64,000 nt of DNA from Pseudonocardia hierapolitana. Lineage in GTDB: Bacteria; Actinomycetota; Actinomycetes; Mycobacteriales; Pseudonocardiaceae. The position numbers and the translations under genes were made by a program. Within the stretch, counting starts at the first letter, position 1; every line of letters starts with the position of its first letter. The DNA is taken from contig NZ_VIWU01000001.1 in assembly GCF_007994075.1 (NCBI RefSeq), positions 1,302,001 through 1,366,000 on the forward strand. The letters are read 5' to 3'. The notes below the pieces were generated by a model. It was not told the origin of the DNA, ran no database searches, and worked only from the letters and a program-made list of their open reading frames with translations. This document shows positions 8,724 through 18,263 of this stretch, piece after piece.

Positions 8724-8750
8724 GACGAGACGGCGCCGGGATTCGTGACG
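8724..8750 (-). promoter_or_regulatory. Candidate ECF41/SigJ promoter for the AhpD-like gene
   Basis: On the minus strand CGTCACG (8750-8744), then exactly 16 nt, then CGTC (8727-8724), followed by CCC. The published ECF41 motif is TGTCACA-N16-CGTC, and the M. tuberculosis SigJ motif is GTCACA-N16-CGTCCT. This would start transcription roughly 25-30 nt before the ATG at 8691, leaving room for the ribosome-binding site. It fits into the 62-bp gap after dgt. Confidence 0.65.
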
Positions 8751-8753
8751 GAT

Positions 8754-10001
8754 TCAGCGGGCGACGGCGCGATGGCGGGCGACGGCCTGCTGGTCGGTGA
8801 GGATCGCGACCTGGTCGAGCACCACGCGCAGCCGGGCCGCGTCGTCGGCGGCGGACTTCCACTCGGTGGCGAACACCGGGTCGAGGGACTCCGGGGCGCC
8901 GTCGCGCAGGGCCGTGGCCAGCTCGACGAGCAGCAGGCGCTGGCGGGCCTGCATGGCGAGCCTGCCGGGGTCGCTCATCACGTAGCGCAGCGCCACCGCC
9001 TTGAGCAGGGCGACCTCCGCCGCGGCCGGGGCGGGCACGACGAGGTCGGCGGTGTAGCGCAGCAGCGGCCGGTCGCCGTGAGCGGCGCCGGTGGCGTCGA
9101 CGGCGGCGTGCACGAACCGTCCCACGAGCTCGCTGGTGAGCCGTTTGAGCGCGACGTGGTCGGCGGCGGACGCGGAGGCGGCCGAGAAGCCGCGCACGGC
9201 GGCGACGACCGGGAGCGCCAGCAGCGCGTCCGCGGCCTCCGCGAGCGCAGAAGCCTCGCCTCCGAAGTGCCGCACGGCGAGGTCCACGAGCGCGGCCCGC
9301 TCCCCCGGCACGCCGAGCGCGGCGAGGTCGATGCGCCCGGCGAGGATGCCGTCCTCGACGTCGTGCACCGAGTACGCGACGTCGTCGGACCAGTCCATGA
9401 TCTGCGCCTCGAGGCAGCGCCGTTCCTCCTGCGCACCCTCGCGGACCCAGGCGAACACGTCGGCGTCCTCGGGGTAGGCGCCGTACTTGCGATCACCGGG
9501 CCTGCGCACCCACGGGTACTTGCACGAGGCGTCCAGCGAGGCCCGCGTGAGGTTGAGGCCCACCCCGTCGATCTTGGGTTCCAGCCGGGTGAGGATGCGC
9601 AGCGTCTGCGCGTTGCCCTCGAAACCGCCGTCGAGCCCGCAGTCGGCCGCGAACTCGTCGAGGGCGCGCTCCCCGTTGTGCCCGAACGGCGGGTGACCGA
9701 TGTCGTGGGCGAGCCCGGCCGTGTCGACGACGTCCGGGTCGCAGCCCAGCTCCTCGGCGATGCCGCGCCCGATCTGCGCGACCTCCAGCGAGTGGGTGAG
9801 CCGCGTGCGCGGCACGCCGCTGATCTCGGCGCCCTCCCCCGGCCCGACGACCTGGGTCTTGCCGGCCAGCCGGCGCAGGGCCGCCGAGTGCAGCACCCGG
9901 GCGCGGTCGCGGGCGAACGGGCTGCGCCGCTCCTTGCCCGCGCCCTTCGGGGACTCCGGCGCCGGACGGGCTCGGTCGTGCGCGGAGTACTCGGTCGTCA
10001 T
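8754..10001 (-). CDS. dgt: dGTP triphosphohydrolase-like dNTPase
   Basis: 415 aa. ATG at 10001 overlaps the stop of the upstream gene. Hydrolyses dNTPs to deoxynucleoside and triphosphate. The HD-domain metal ligands are visible: [13 protein letters not shown] (first His), [16 protein letters not shown] (His-Asp pair) and [18 protein letters not shown]. The N-terminal [23 protein letters not shown] is typical. It is the third gene of an xdhC-ydcF-dgt run with overlapping ends. The same gene lies near dnaG in mycobacteria. Confidence 0.95.
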   Translation of the reverse strand: MTTEYSAHDRARPAPESPKGAGKERRSPFARDRARVLHSAALRRLAGKTQVVGPGEGAEISGVPRTRLTHSLEVAQIGRGIAEELGCDPDVVDTAGLAHDIGHPPFGHNGERALDEFAADCGLDGGFEGNAQTLRILTRLEPKIDGVGLNLTRASLDASCKYPWVRRPGDRKYGAYPEDADVFAWVREGAQEERRCLEAQIMDWSDDVAYSVHDVEDGILAGRIDLAALGVPGERAALVDLAVRHFGGEASALAEAADALLALPVVAAVRGFSAASASAADHVALKRLTSELVGRFVHAAVDATGAAHGDRPLLRYTADLVVPAPAAAEVALLKAVALRYVMSDPGRLAMQARQRLLLVELATALRDGAPESLDPVFATEWKSAADDAARLRVVLDQVAILTDQQAVARHRAVAR

Positions 10002-10738
10002 CCCAGCCCGGTGGACTCGGTGTCCACGGACGCGTGGGTGAGCTGGTAGTACAGGAGCGCCGCCGTCTCGCGGACGATGTAGCGCAGCTGCGTCTCCCGC
10101 GTCTGCACCACCGGGCCGCTGCGGGTGGGCGAGGTCCACGCGTCGAGCCCGCTGTCGCGGGCCATGGTGCGGGCTCGCAACGAGTGCCACGGATCGCTCA
10201 CGACGAGAGCGCTCGACCACCCGTCCTGTTCGGCCCGCGCGGCCACGGCCTGCAGGCTGCCGAGCGTGTCCGATCCCTCGGCGACGGCGATCACGGACTC
10301 GGCGGGCACCCCGCGCTCGATCAGGTAACGCCGCCCGGCCTCGGCCTCGGTGTAGGCGTCGCCGATCCGGCCGCCGCCGGTGGTGACGATCCGCGGGGCG
10401 AGGCCGTCCTCGTACAGGGCCTCCGCGTGCCGCAGCCGGTAGGCGAAGATCGAGCTGGGCTCGCCGTCGTACTGCGCGGCTCCGAGCACGATCACGGCGT
10501 CGACCGGCTCCCGGTCGTCGACCCGCGCGACCTGCCACACCCGGAACGCGGTGCCCCCGACCACCAGCGCGGCCATCAACACGGCGCCGACGACGAGCCG
10601 GAAGACCCAGCCCCGCCGCCGCGGCGGCGGGAGGTCGCGCAGCGGGAGCGTCGGCGCCTCCGCCCCGGTCAGGTCCGCGACACGCCGCGGCGGACCTGGG
10701 GTGGAGAGCGCCCGCGTGAGGTCGTGGCGGGCGGTCAT
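9998..10738 (-). CDS. YdcF/SanA-like DUF218 membrane protein
   Basis: 246 aa. After a proline-rich cytoplasmic N-terminus there is one membrane segment (about 46-66, [20 protein letters not shown]), then an extracytoplasmic DUF218 domain. Family motifs are present: [50 protein letters not shown] helix, and [16 protein letters not shown]. Proteins of this family (SanA, YdcF, ElyC) are linked to envelope integrity and peptidoglycan precursor handling. Start and stop overlap both neighbours (TGATG with xdhC), indicating translational coupling. Confidence 0.88.
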   Translation of the reverse strand: MTARHDLTRALSTPGPPRRVADLTGAEAPTLPLRDLPPPRRRGWVFRLVVGAVLMAALVVGGTAFRVWQVARVDDREPVDAVIVLGAAQYDGEPSSIFAYRLRHAEALYEDGLAPRIVTTGGGRIGDAYTEAEAGRRYLIERGVPAESVIAVAEGSDTLGSLQAVAARAEQDGWSSALVVSDPWHSLRARTMARDSGLDAWTSPTRSGPVVQTRETQLRYIVRETAALLYYQLTHASVDTESTGLG

Positions 10739-11760
10739 CAGCCGATCCGGCCGTCGCCTGCGGCGAGCGCGCTGCCCGTCCGCCCGGACCGGGCCGCCAC
10801 GACCTGCGCGACGATCGACACCGCCGTCTCCGCCGGGGTGCGCGCGCCCAGGTCGAGCCCGACCGGCCCGTGCAGGCGGGCCAGCTCGGCCTCGGTGAGG
10901 CCTGCGGCCAGTAGCCGCTCGCGGCGCGCGGCCTGGGTGCGGCGCGACCCCAGCGCGCCGATGAACCCCCGGCCCCGCCGGAGCGCGTCGACCAGCACGA
11001 CGTCGAACGCGGGCGCGTGGTCGAGCAGCACGAGGACGTCGGCGTCGGTGAACGCGGCGACGGCGCTGTGGACGGCGTCGAGGTCGGTCTCGGCACGCGC
11101 CGCCCAGCCGAGCAGCCCGGCCTGCGCGAGCAGCGCCTCGCCGATGGCGCCCGCCCCGGCGACCAGCACCGACGGCACCGGGACCCAGATGTCGACCAGC
11201 AGCTCGACGTCGCCGGCCGGCACGCGCTCGGTGGCGGTGGCACCGCGGCGCAGCAGCCCGCGGGCGGCCCCGGTGGCCTCCGTGTCGAGCTCGGGCGTGC
11301 CCAGTGACCCGTGCACGGCCTCGAGCTCGGGCCCCGCGAGCACGATCGCCCCCGCGCCCTGCGCGGTCGAGACCAGCGCGGCCGGCGCGCCCCGTTCGAG
11401 GGCCTCACCCAGCGCGGCCGCCTGCTCGGCGGGCAGCGGGTGGCCCAGCAGCGTGGCGCCGCCTGCGCAGGCGAGGCCCGCGTCGAGCGCGGTGGCCTCC
11501 GCGACGTGCGCCTCGCGGGTCTGCGGCCCGGACACCGCCGCCGCGGCCAGCGGGAGGACCGCGTCGTCGAGCGTGCCGCGGTAGAGCGCACCGGCCACGG
11601 CGCCACCCGCCGTGCCCGCCACGAGCTGCCCGCTCTCGACCGTGCCGAACCCGTGGCGCGCGAGCACGCGCACCACACCCACGCCGTCGGGCGCCCACTT
11701 CCGCAATGCCGCACCGAGCTCCCGGAGCCCCGACACGGGGGCCGCGCCCGCTTCCGTCAC
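10738..11760 (-). CDS. xdhC: XdhC/CoxI-family protein
   Basis: 340 aa, GTG start. The family assists insertion or maturation of the molybdenum cofactor in xanthine dehydrogenase-type enzymes. The N-terminal XdhC/CoxI domain (about 15-95) is followed by a Rossmann domain with [22 protein letters not shown], and the signature near the C-terminus is [17 protein letters not shown], then [22 protein letters not shown]. No xanthine dehydrogenase or CO dehydrogenase genes are nearby, so its client is elsewhere. It has no Shine-Dalgarno sequence, and TACCCT lies 7 nt upstream, suggesting a leaderless message. Divergent from the CNNM pair. Confidence 0.9.
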   Translation of the reverse strand: MTEAGAAPVSGLRELGAALRKWAPDGVGVVRVLARHGFGTVESGQLVAGTAGGAVAGALYRGTLDDAVLPLAAAAVSGPQTREAHVAEATALDAGLACAGGATLLGHPLPAEQAAALGEALERGAPAALVSTAQGAGAIVLAGPELEAVHGSLGTPELDTEATGAARGLLRRGATATERVPAGDVELLVDIWVPVPSVLVAGAGAIGEALLAQAGLLGWAARAETDLDAVHSAVAAFTDADVLVLLDHAPAFDVVLVDALRRGRGFIGALGSRRTQAARRERLLAAGLTEAELARLHGPVGLDLGARTPAETAVSIVAQVVAARSGRTGSALAAGDGRIG

Positions 11761-11767
11761 GGGGCCC

Positions 11768-11773
11768 AGGGTA
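11768..11773 (-). promoter_or_regulatory. Probable xdhC -10 box (leaderless)
   Basis: TACCCT on the minus strand, 7 nt before the GTG of xdhC, with only GGGCCCC between. Confidence 0.4.
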
Positions 11774-11807
11774 GCGACCGGGGCGGACCGAGTCGGGGCA
11801 CGAACGC

Positions 11808-11889
11808 GCCGATCGTGTGACGTGATCGGCAGGCGGCCGAGGAACTACGTGGTGATCTCGAACGTTGGGAGAGACGAACCGTCATCACC
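11808..11889 (+). promoter_or_regulatory. Structured leader region before the CNNM pair
   Basis: Two inverted repeats precede the leader ORF. GCCGATC (11808-11814) and GATCGGC (11824-11830) are perfect arms around 9 nt and could be an operator or a 5' hairpin. GGTGAT (11851-11856) pairs with ATCACC (11884-11889) around a 27-nt interior containing CGAAC twice. I do not recognise a known riboswitch. No promoter hexamers are convincing. Confidence 0.35.
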
Positions 11890-11903
11890 ACAGCACAGGA
11901 ATC

Positions 11904-11972
11904 ATGGATCCCGCAGACAGTACCGGCGCCGCCCTCGCAGGGCGGCAGCTCGAACGGGCCGGTCGCCCGTGA
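11904..11972 (+). CDS. Possible 22-aa leader peptide coupled to the CNNM gene
   Basis: ATG at 11904 opens a 22-codon frame beginning MDPADSTG. Its TGA (11970-11972) overlaps the GTG of the CNNM gene (GTGA). AGGA lies 3 nt before the ATG, a short but usable spacing, whereas the CNNM GTG has no ribosome-binding site of its own. A strong hairpin (GCCGCCCT / AGGGCGGC, 11928-11946, loop CGC) lies inside the frame, so ribosome passage would melt it. The early Asp-Pro recalls the acidic/proline start of the Mg2+-sensing MgtL leader. Existence as a translated peptide is inferred. Confidence 0.4.
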   Translation: MDPADSTGAALAGRQLERAGRP

Positions 11973-13327
11973 CCATCCTCTCCATCCTCCTCGGCGTGCT
12001 GACGGTCGTCGGCCTCACCGTGCTCACCGGCTACTTCGTGGCCCAGGAGTTCGGGTACATGGCCGTCGACCGCTCCCGGCTCCAGGCCCGCGCCTCCGCG
12101 GGTGACGCGGCTGCGCGGCGCGCGCTCGGCATCACCCGCCGCACCTCGTTCATGCTGTCCGGCGCCCAGCTGGGCATCACCGTCACCGGCCTGCTGGCCG
12201 GCTACGTGGCCGAGCCGATGATCGGTGACGGCGTGGCCGAGCTCCTCGGCGGCACCGGTGTGCCGGCGGGCGCCGGGCTGGTCATCGGCGCAGTGGTGGC
12301 GCTGGTCGTCGTCACGGTCGTGCAGATGGTGTTCGGCGAGCTGTTCCCCAAGAACCTCGCGATCGCCCGGCCCGAGCCGGTGGCGCGTGCACTCGCGTAC
12401 TCCACGTCGATCTACCTCGCCGCGTTCGGCTGGCTGATCCGGCTCTTCGACGCCGCCTCGAACGTGCTGCTCAAGGCGCTGCGGATCGAGCCGGTGCACG
12501 ACGTCGAGCACGCTGCGACCCCGCGCGACCTCGAGGCGATCATCGACGAGTCCCGCGACAGCGGCGACCTCGACGACGACCTGTCCACCCTCCTCGACCG
12601 CGTGCTCGACTTCACCGACCGCACCGCGCGGGCCGCGATGATCCCGCGGCCGCGGGTCACATCGGTACGGGCCGGCGCCCCGATCTCCGAGCTCGTCGAG
12701 GTGATGGCATCGGGCCACTCGCGCCTGCCGGTCATCGGGGAGAACCCCGACGACGTGGTCGGCGTGATCTGCCTGCGCGACGTGCTGGCCCTGGAAGGGC
12801 GGTCCGACCTGGCCACCCTGCGCGTCATCGACGTGGCCCGCACACCCGTGCTCGTGCTGGCGTCGCTGCCACTGCCCACCGTCCTCGACCGCCTTCGCGG
12901 GGCCGACGACGAGTTCGCGGTGGTCGTCGACGAGTACGGCGGCCTCGCAGGCGTCATCACGGTCGAGGACATCGCGGAGGAGCTCGTCGGCGAGATCACC
13001 GACGAGCACGACCCGGCCGGTGCCGACGGCCTCGCCGCGAACGACGGCGAGTGGACCGTGCCCGGCACGCTCTCGGTCGAGGAGGTGGAGCGCCTGCTCG
13101 ACGCCGACCTGCCGGACGGCGAGTACCAGACCATCGGCGGCCTGGTGATCGACGAGCTGCAGCGCCTCCCCGAACCCGGCGACGGCGTCCGGCTCCGGCT
13201 CGAGAACCCGTCGCTGTCCGAGGAGGGCGAGCCGCCGCGCACGCTGGAGATCACCGTGCTCACCGTCGAGCGCCACGTGCCGTCCTCCGTGCGGCTGGCG
13301 TGGGCCGAAGCGGAGGTGCCGGCATGA
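11969..13327 (+). CDS. CNNM/CorC-type membrane protein with CBS pair (first of tandem pair)
   Basis: 452 aa, GTG start. The N-terminal DUF21 membrane domain (about 1-190, about four helices) contains VAQEFGYMAVDRSR and VFGELFPKNLAIARPEPVA, characteristic of the family. A CBS-domain pair (about 205-335; ARAAMIPRPRVTSVRAGAPI, FAVVVDEYGGLAGVITVEDIAEELVGEI) and a C-terminal CorC/HlyC domain (about 350-440) follow. Members are involved in Mg2+/Co2+ efflux or homeostasis; the old name hemolysin is misleading. It overlaps the second CNNM gene by 4 bp and matches the tandem arrangement of Rv1842c-Rv1841c in M. tuberculosis. Translation is probably coupled to the leader ORF. Confidence 0.9.
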   Translation: MTILSILLGVLTVVGLTVLTGYFVAQEFGYMAVDRSRLQARASAGDAAARRALGITRRTSFMLSGAQLGITVTGLLAGYVAEPMIGDGVAELLGGTGVPAGAGLVIGAVVALVVVTVVQMVFGELFPKNLAIARPEPVARALAYSTSIYLAAFGWLIRLFDAASNVLLKALRIEPVHDVEHAATPRDLEAIIDESRDSGDLDDDLSTLLDRVLDFTDRTARAAMIPRPRVTSVRAGAPISELVEVMASGHSRLPVIGENPDDVVGVICLRDVLALEGRSDLATLRVIDVARTPVLVLASLPLPTVLDRLRGADDEFAVVVDEYGGLAGVITVEDIAEELVGEITDEHDPAGADGLAANDGEWTVPGTLSVEEVERLLDADLPDGEYQTIGGLVIDELQRLPEPGDGVRLRLENPSLSEEGEPPRTLEITVLTVERHVPSSVRLAWAEAEVPA

Positions 13328-14322
13328 GTGTCGGTGTCGCACTCGGCGTCTCCGTGGTGCTGGTCGCGCTCTCCGCGTTCTTCGTGGCGATCGAGTTCGC
13401 GCTCGTCGCCGCCCGCCGCTACCGCCTGGAGGAGGCCGCCGCCACCAGCGTGTCGGCTCGAATGGCGCTGCGCTCGGCCCGGGACCTGTCGATGCTGCTC
13501 GCCGGATCGCAGCTGGGCATCACCCTCTGCACGGTCGGCCTCGGCGCGATCGGCAAGCCCGCCGTCGAGGAGCTGCTGCACCCGCTCTTCGGCGGACTCG
13601 GCGACCCGTGGTCCACGGTGGTCTCGTTCGTGCTGTCGCTGATCGTCGTGACGTTCGTGCACCTGGTCGTCGGCGAGATGGCGCCCAAGTCATGGGCGAT
13701 CGCCCACCCCGAGCGCTCCGCCACGATGCTGGCGCTGCCGATGCGGGCGTTCATCGTGCTCACCCGGCCGGTGCTCGTCGGGCTGAACGGCATGGCCAAC
13801 TGGTGCCTGCGCCGCGTGGGCGTCGAACCGGTCGACGAACTGGCGGGCGGGCACAACCCGGACGACCTGCGCGAGCTGGTGGAGCACTCCGCCAGCACGG
13901 GCGCCCTCGACCCGGAGCGGCGCGACCAGATCGTCACCGCGCTCGAGCTGGACCGTGCCCCGCTGCGCGAGGTCGTGCGGCCGCGCTCGGAGGTGGCGGG
14001 CGTGCCCACCGGCGCCGACGCTCCGGCGATCCGCGCCGCCGCCCGGGAGAGCGGCCACCTGCGCCTCGTCGTCGGCGATGCCGACGGGCGCCCGGTCGGC
14101 GTGGTCCACGTGCGCGACGCGCTGGCCGTGCCGGCCGGCACCACGGCGGGCGAGCTCATGCGCCCGATCCGCACACTGCCGGCCGACCTGCCGATCCACG
14201 ACGCCCTGTCCGCCATGCAGGCCGGGCGCAGCCAGATCGCGCTGGTGGAGTCCGATGGTGCGGTCGTGGGCCTGGTGACGCTCCACGACCTGCTCGACCG
14301 CCTGCTCCCGGCGGCCGCCTGA
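13324..14322 (+). CDS. CNNM/CorC-type membrane protein, shorter second copy
   Basis: 332 aa. ATG overlaps the previous stop (ATGA). The DUF21 domain (FVAIEFALVAARRYRLE; VVGEMAPKSWAIAHPERSA) is followed by a CBS pair (REVVRPRSEVAGV; ALVESDGAVVGLVTLHDLLDRLL), and the protein ends there. It lacks the C-terminal CorC/HlyC domain present in the first copy. The pair probably forms a hetero-oligomeric cation transporter or regulator, with only the longer subunit carrying the CorC domain. This split is inferred from domain layout. Confidence 0.88.
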   Translation: MSVGVALGVSVVLVALSAFFVAIEFALVAARRYRLEEAAATSVSARMALRSARDLSMLLAGSQLGITLCTVGLGAIGKPAVEELLHPLFGGLGDPWSTVVSFVLSLIVVTFVHLVVGEMAPKSWAIAHPERSATMLALPMRAFIVLTRPVLVGLNGMANWCLRRVGVEPVDELAGGHNPDDLRELVEHSASTGALDPERRDQIVTALELDRAPLREVVRPRSEVAGVPTGADAPAIRAAARESGHLRLVVGDADGRPVGVVHVRDALAVPAGTTAGELMRPIRTLPADLPIHDALSAMQAGRSQIALVESDGAVVGLVTLHDLLDRLLPAAA

Positions 14323-14323
14323 A

Positions 14324-14435
14324 CCGACGAGCGGCGCTGTTGTGCCACTGAGGGCCGCGCGCTTGCTTCGCGGCGCGCGCAGCCCTCAGACATGCATGGC
14401 GTCGGAACCTATCCGACGAACGCGCCGCTCGTCGG
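14324..14435. terminator. Nested inverted repeats; bidirectional terminator between convergent genes
   Basis: Outer perfect 14-bp arms CCGACGAGCGGCGC (14324-14337) and its complement (14422-14435) enclose a second hairpin with arms CTGAGGGC (14348-14355) and GCCCTCAG (14382-14389), whose inner parts GCGCGC also pair. A third small hairpin GTCGGA-ACCTA-TCCGAC lies at 14401-14417. The location between the stop of the CNNM gene and the stop of glyS suggests transcription termination for both. No U-tract is present, as is usual in actinobacteria. Confidence 0.65.
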
Positions 14436-14439
14436 AACG

Positions 14440-15837
<1,398 letters not shown>

Positions 15838-15950
15838 GGGTGACTCCAGGTGGACGGACGGTGAGCTCCCAGCGTATCCGGCGCGCTCCACCGCATTGCC
15901 CGCCCCCGGTCCGCGCACCCCGATCAGGGGGTCACCATTAACAAGGCTGT

Positions 15951-15976
15951 ACTTATATAAGTGACGTCTGTATATT
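15951..15976 (+). promoter_or_regulatory. Promoter and operator of the ArsR-SRPBCC pair
   Basis: A perfect 12-bp palindrome ACTTATATAAGT (15951-15962) is followed by a -10 box TATATT (15971-15976), which ends 6 nt before the GTG at 15983. The palindrome covers the -35/spacer zone, where a bound ArsR dimer would block RNA polymerase. The AT-rich site stands out sharply from its GC-rich surroundings. The message is probably leaderless. Confidence 0.65.
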
Positions 15977-15982
15977 GGCGTC

Positions 15983-16333
15983 GTGCACGCGTTCGACGTC
16001 CTCGGCGACCCGGTCCGGCGCCGGATCCTCGAGCTCCTCGCCGAGGGCGAGCAGACCTCAGGAGCGGTCACCGCCGTCGTCTGCGCGGAGTTCGGCATCT
16101 CCCAGCCCGCGGTGTCCCAGCACCTCAAGGTGCTGCGCGAGAGCGGCTTCGCCACCGTCCGGCCGGAGGGCACCCGCAGGCTCTACGCCGTGCGCCCCGA
16201 GCCGCTCCAGGACGTCGACGCGTGGCTCGACCGCTTCCGGCGGTTCTGGACCCCGCGGCTGGCGGCACTGGCCACCGAGATCGAGCGCGGCAAGCGGGAA
16301 CGCCGGCTGCGCAACGACCACCCCGAGGAGTGA
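15983..16333 (+). CDS. ArsR-family transcriptional repressor
   Basis: 116 aa, GTG start. The winged helix-turn-helix lies at about residues 3-85 ([41 protein letters not shown]; beta wing [14 protein letters not shown]). There are no cysteine metal sites, so this is the non-metal subgroup that usually sits next to an SRPBCC/AHSA1 gene. The C-terminal helix ([28 protein letters not shown]) would form the dimer. The stop is 2 bp from the next ATG, so the pair is an operon, likely autoregulated through the palindrome at 15951. Confidence 0.9.
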   Translation: MHAFDVLGDPVRRRILELLAEGEQTSGAVTAVVCAEFGISQPAVSQHLKVLRESGFATVRPEGTRRLYAVRPEPLQDVDAWLDRFRRFWTPRLAALATEIERGKRERRLRNDHPEE

Positions 16334-16335
16334 CC

Positions 16336-16962
16336 ATGTTCGACATCGACCCCCAGATCAGCGCGGTCAGCCGCACGGTCGGCACCAGGGAGCGCGACGG
16401 CCGCGAGGCGAAGGTCGTCACGATCAGCCAGGCGTTCGACACCGACGTCGACGACCTCTGGGAAGCCTGCACGACAGCCGACCGGCTGGGACGTTGGTTC
16501 GCCCCGGTCTCGGGAGAGCTGCGCCTCGGCGGGCGTTACCAGATCGAGGGCAACGCAAGCGGCACGGTCGAGAGCTGCGATCCGCCCAAGAGCTTCTCCC
16601 TCACGTGGGAGTTCGGCGGCGGGGTGAGCTGGGTCGAGGTGCGCCTGTCGCCCGAGGCCGGTGGCGGCTCGCGCTTCGAGCTCGAGCACACCGCCCACCC
16701 CGAGGAGCACTGGGACACGTACGGGCCCGGGGCCGTCGGGCTCGGGTACGACATGGCCCTTGCCGCGCTGGCCCTCCACCTGCGGACCGGGGGCGTCACC
16801 AACGACCAGGAGCACGCGGAGTGGTGGGCGACGGACGCGGCGAAGCAGTTCCTCGCCGCGGCCGGGGACCGCTGGTACGAGGCCGACGTCGCGGGCGGCG
16901 CGGCGCCCGAGGCCGCCCGCGGTGCCACCGACCGCTGCGTCGCGGCGTACACGGGCGGCTGA
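16336..16962 (+). CDS. SRPBCC (AHSA1-like) family protein
   Basis: 208 aa. A START-like hydrophobic-cavity fold: VVTISQAFDTDVDDLWEACTTADRLGRWFAPVSGELRLGG in shorter motifs, then YQIEGNASGTVESCDPPKSFSLTWEF and SRFELEHTAHPEEHWDTYGPGAVGLGYD. This is the actinobacterial AHSA1 group commonly paired with ArsR repressors; ligands are mostly unknown. About 50 extra residues at the C-terminus are helical and alanine-rich. Function beyond small-molecule binding is not deducible. Confidence 0.85.
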   Translation: MFDIDPQISAVSRTVGTRERDGREAKVVTISQAFDTDVDDLWEACTTADRLGRWFAPVSGELRLGGRYQIEGNASGTVESCDPPKSFSLTWEFGGGVSWVEVRLSPEAGGGSRFELEHTAHPEEHWDTYGPGAVGLGYDMALAALALHLRTGGVTNDQEHAEWWATDAAKQFLAAAGDRWYEADVAGGAAPEAARGATDRCVAAYTGG

Positions 16963-16992
16963 CGACGAACCGGCCGACGGCACACGCTCCGT

Positions 16993-17049
16993 GCGGACGG
17001 CACACAGCGCCCGTCGTGCGTGCGCCCCCACGCGGTGTGTGCCGTCCGC
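16993..17049 (+). terminator. 14-bp inverted repeat after the SRPBCC gene
   Basis: Perfect arms GCGGACGGCACACA (16993-17006) and its complement (17036-17049), separated by 29 nt. The left part of the arm (GACGGCACAC) also occurs a few bases upstream. It lies about 30 bp after the SRPBCC stop and before the winged-helix gene, fitting a terminator; an operator for the downstream gene is the alternative. Confidence 0.45.
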
Positions 17050-17078
17050 CTGACGGTGGCCTCTGGCAGGCTCCGGCC

Positions 17079-18260
17079 GTGCCTCCCCGCCACATCGACG
17101 TCGCCGAGCGCCGCGCCCGGCTCGCCGTCCGCCACCGGCTCACGCCGGCCACCCGCACCGACGACGTCGTCGCCATCGCCGACGCCATGGCCGGGCTGCA
17201 CTCCACCGACCCCGTCACGGTGCACCTGTCGGCGGCGGCGCGCATGCTGCACCCCCGGCTGCCCGCTGTGGACGAGGCGCTCTACGAGCACCGCACGCTG
17301 GTGCGCCACCACGCGATGCGCCGCACCCTGTGGGTGTTCGGCCGCGAGCTCGCCCGGGCCGCCCACCACTCGTCCACGGTCACGCTGCTGGGGCGCCAGC
17401 GCACGCTGCTGCTCGACGCCGTGACCGCGGCGGGGCTGGCCCCCGACCCCGAGCGCTGGGTGGCGGCCGCCTCGGAGGAGATCCTCGCGGTGCTCGCCGA
17501 CAAGGGCCCGCTCAGCGCGCGCGAGCTCGGGACGCTGGTGCCGAACCTGGCCGTTCCGATCACGATCGGCACCGGCCGCCAGGCCGCCGTGCTGTCCGCG
17601 CACACCCGCGTGCTGCTGGTGCTGGGCTTCGAGGGGCGGGTGCTGCGGGCCCGCCCCACCGGCACGTGGATCAACGGGCAGTACCGCTGGGCGGCAGCGC
17701 ACGCCTGGTCGCCGGAGTTCACCGAGCCGCTCGACCCCAGCGAGGCGGCCGCAACGGTGGCCCGCGCCTGGCTGCGCGCGTTCGGCCCCGGCACCCGCAC
17801 CGACCTGCAATGGTGGACCGGCTGGACGGTCGCCACCACCAAGCGGGCGCTCGCCGACGTCGGCGCGGTGGAGGTCGAGCTCGGCGAGGGCCCCGGTTAC
17901 GTCCTGCCCGATGACGTCGACCCGGCCCCGCCCGCCGAGCCGTCCGTCGCGCTCCTGCCCGGACTCGACCCGTCCACCATGGGCTGGAAGCAGCGCGACT
18001 TCCACCTCGACCCGGCCCACGGCCCCCTCCTGTTCGACCGCAACGGCAACGGTGGCCCGACGATCTGGGTCGACGGCCGGATCGTCGGCGGATGGGTGCA
18101 GCGCGTCGACGGCACCATCGCCGTCCGGGTGCTGGAGGACATCGGCGCCGAGCGACACGCCGAGGTCGAGAGCAAGGCCCACGAGCTGGAACAGCTGCTG
18201 GGAGGGGTCCGCTTCACACCGAGGTTCCCGGCCCCGCTCCAGGCGGAACTACGGACTTAG
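17079..18260 (+). CDS. Winged-helix DNA-binding protein related to the AlkZ/YcaQ family
   Basis: 393 aa, GTG start. It shows the tandem winged-helix architecture of the HTH_42 family: N-terminal segment VAIADAMAGLHSTDPVTVHLSAAARM, RRTLWVFGRELARAAHHSS, ELGTLVP and RWAAAHAWSPEF, then the C-terminal FDRNGNGGPTIWVDGRIVGGWVQR. AlkZ/YcaQ members are DNA glycosylases that unhook interstrand crosslinks and carry a catalytic Q-x-Q or Q-x-D motif. Here the corresponding GLHSTDP segment has no Gln, so glycosylase activity is doubtful. Such paralogues are frequent in actinobacteria. Confidence 0.8.
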   Translation: MPPRHIDVAERRARLAVRHRLTPATRTDDVVAIADAMAGLHSTDPVTVHLSAAARMLHPRLPAVDEALYEHRTLVRHHAMRRTLWVFGRELARAAHHSSTVTLLGRQRTLLLDAVTAAGLAPDPERWVAAASEEILAVLADKGPLSARELGTLVPNLAVPITIGTGRQAAVLSAHTRVLLVLGFEGRVLRARPTGTWINGQYRWAAAHAWSPEFTEPLDPSEAAATVARAWLRAFGPGTRTDLQWWTGWTVATTKRALADVGAVEVELGEGPGYVLPDDVDPAPPAEPSVALLPGLDPSTMGWKQRDFHLDPAHGPLLFDRNGNGGPTIWVDGRIVGGWVQRVDGTIAVRVLEDIGAERHAEVESKAHELEQLLGGVRFTPRFPAPLQAELRT

Positions 18261-18263
18261 GGC

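Noticed and set aside
11612..11968. Upstream in-frame extension of the first CNNM gene from ATG 11612
   Set aside because: It would overlap xdhC on the other strand and precede the DUF21 domain with basic, repetitive residues. GTG 11969, coupled to the leader ORF, fits the family N-terminus.
11808..11968. M-box or other known riboswitch before the CNNM genes
   Set aside because: The conserved M-box blocks (GUUAGGUGAGGCUCC type, GAUACGCUGCUGCCC type) are absent, and I cannot match another known class. Reported only as an unassigned structured leader.
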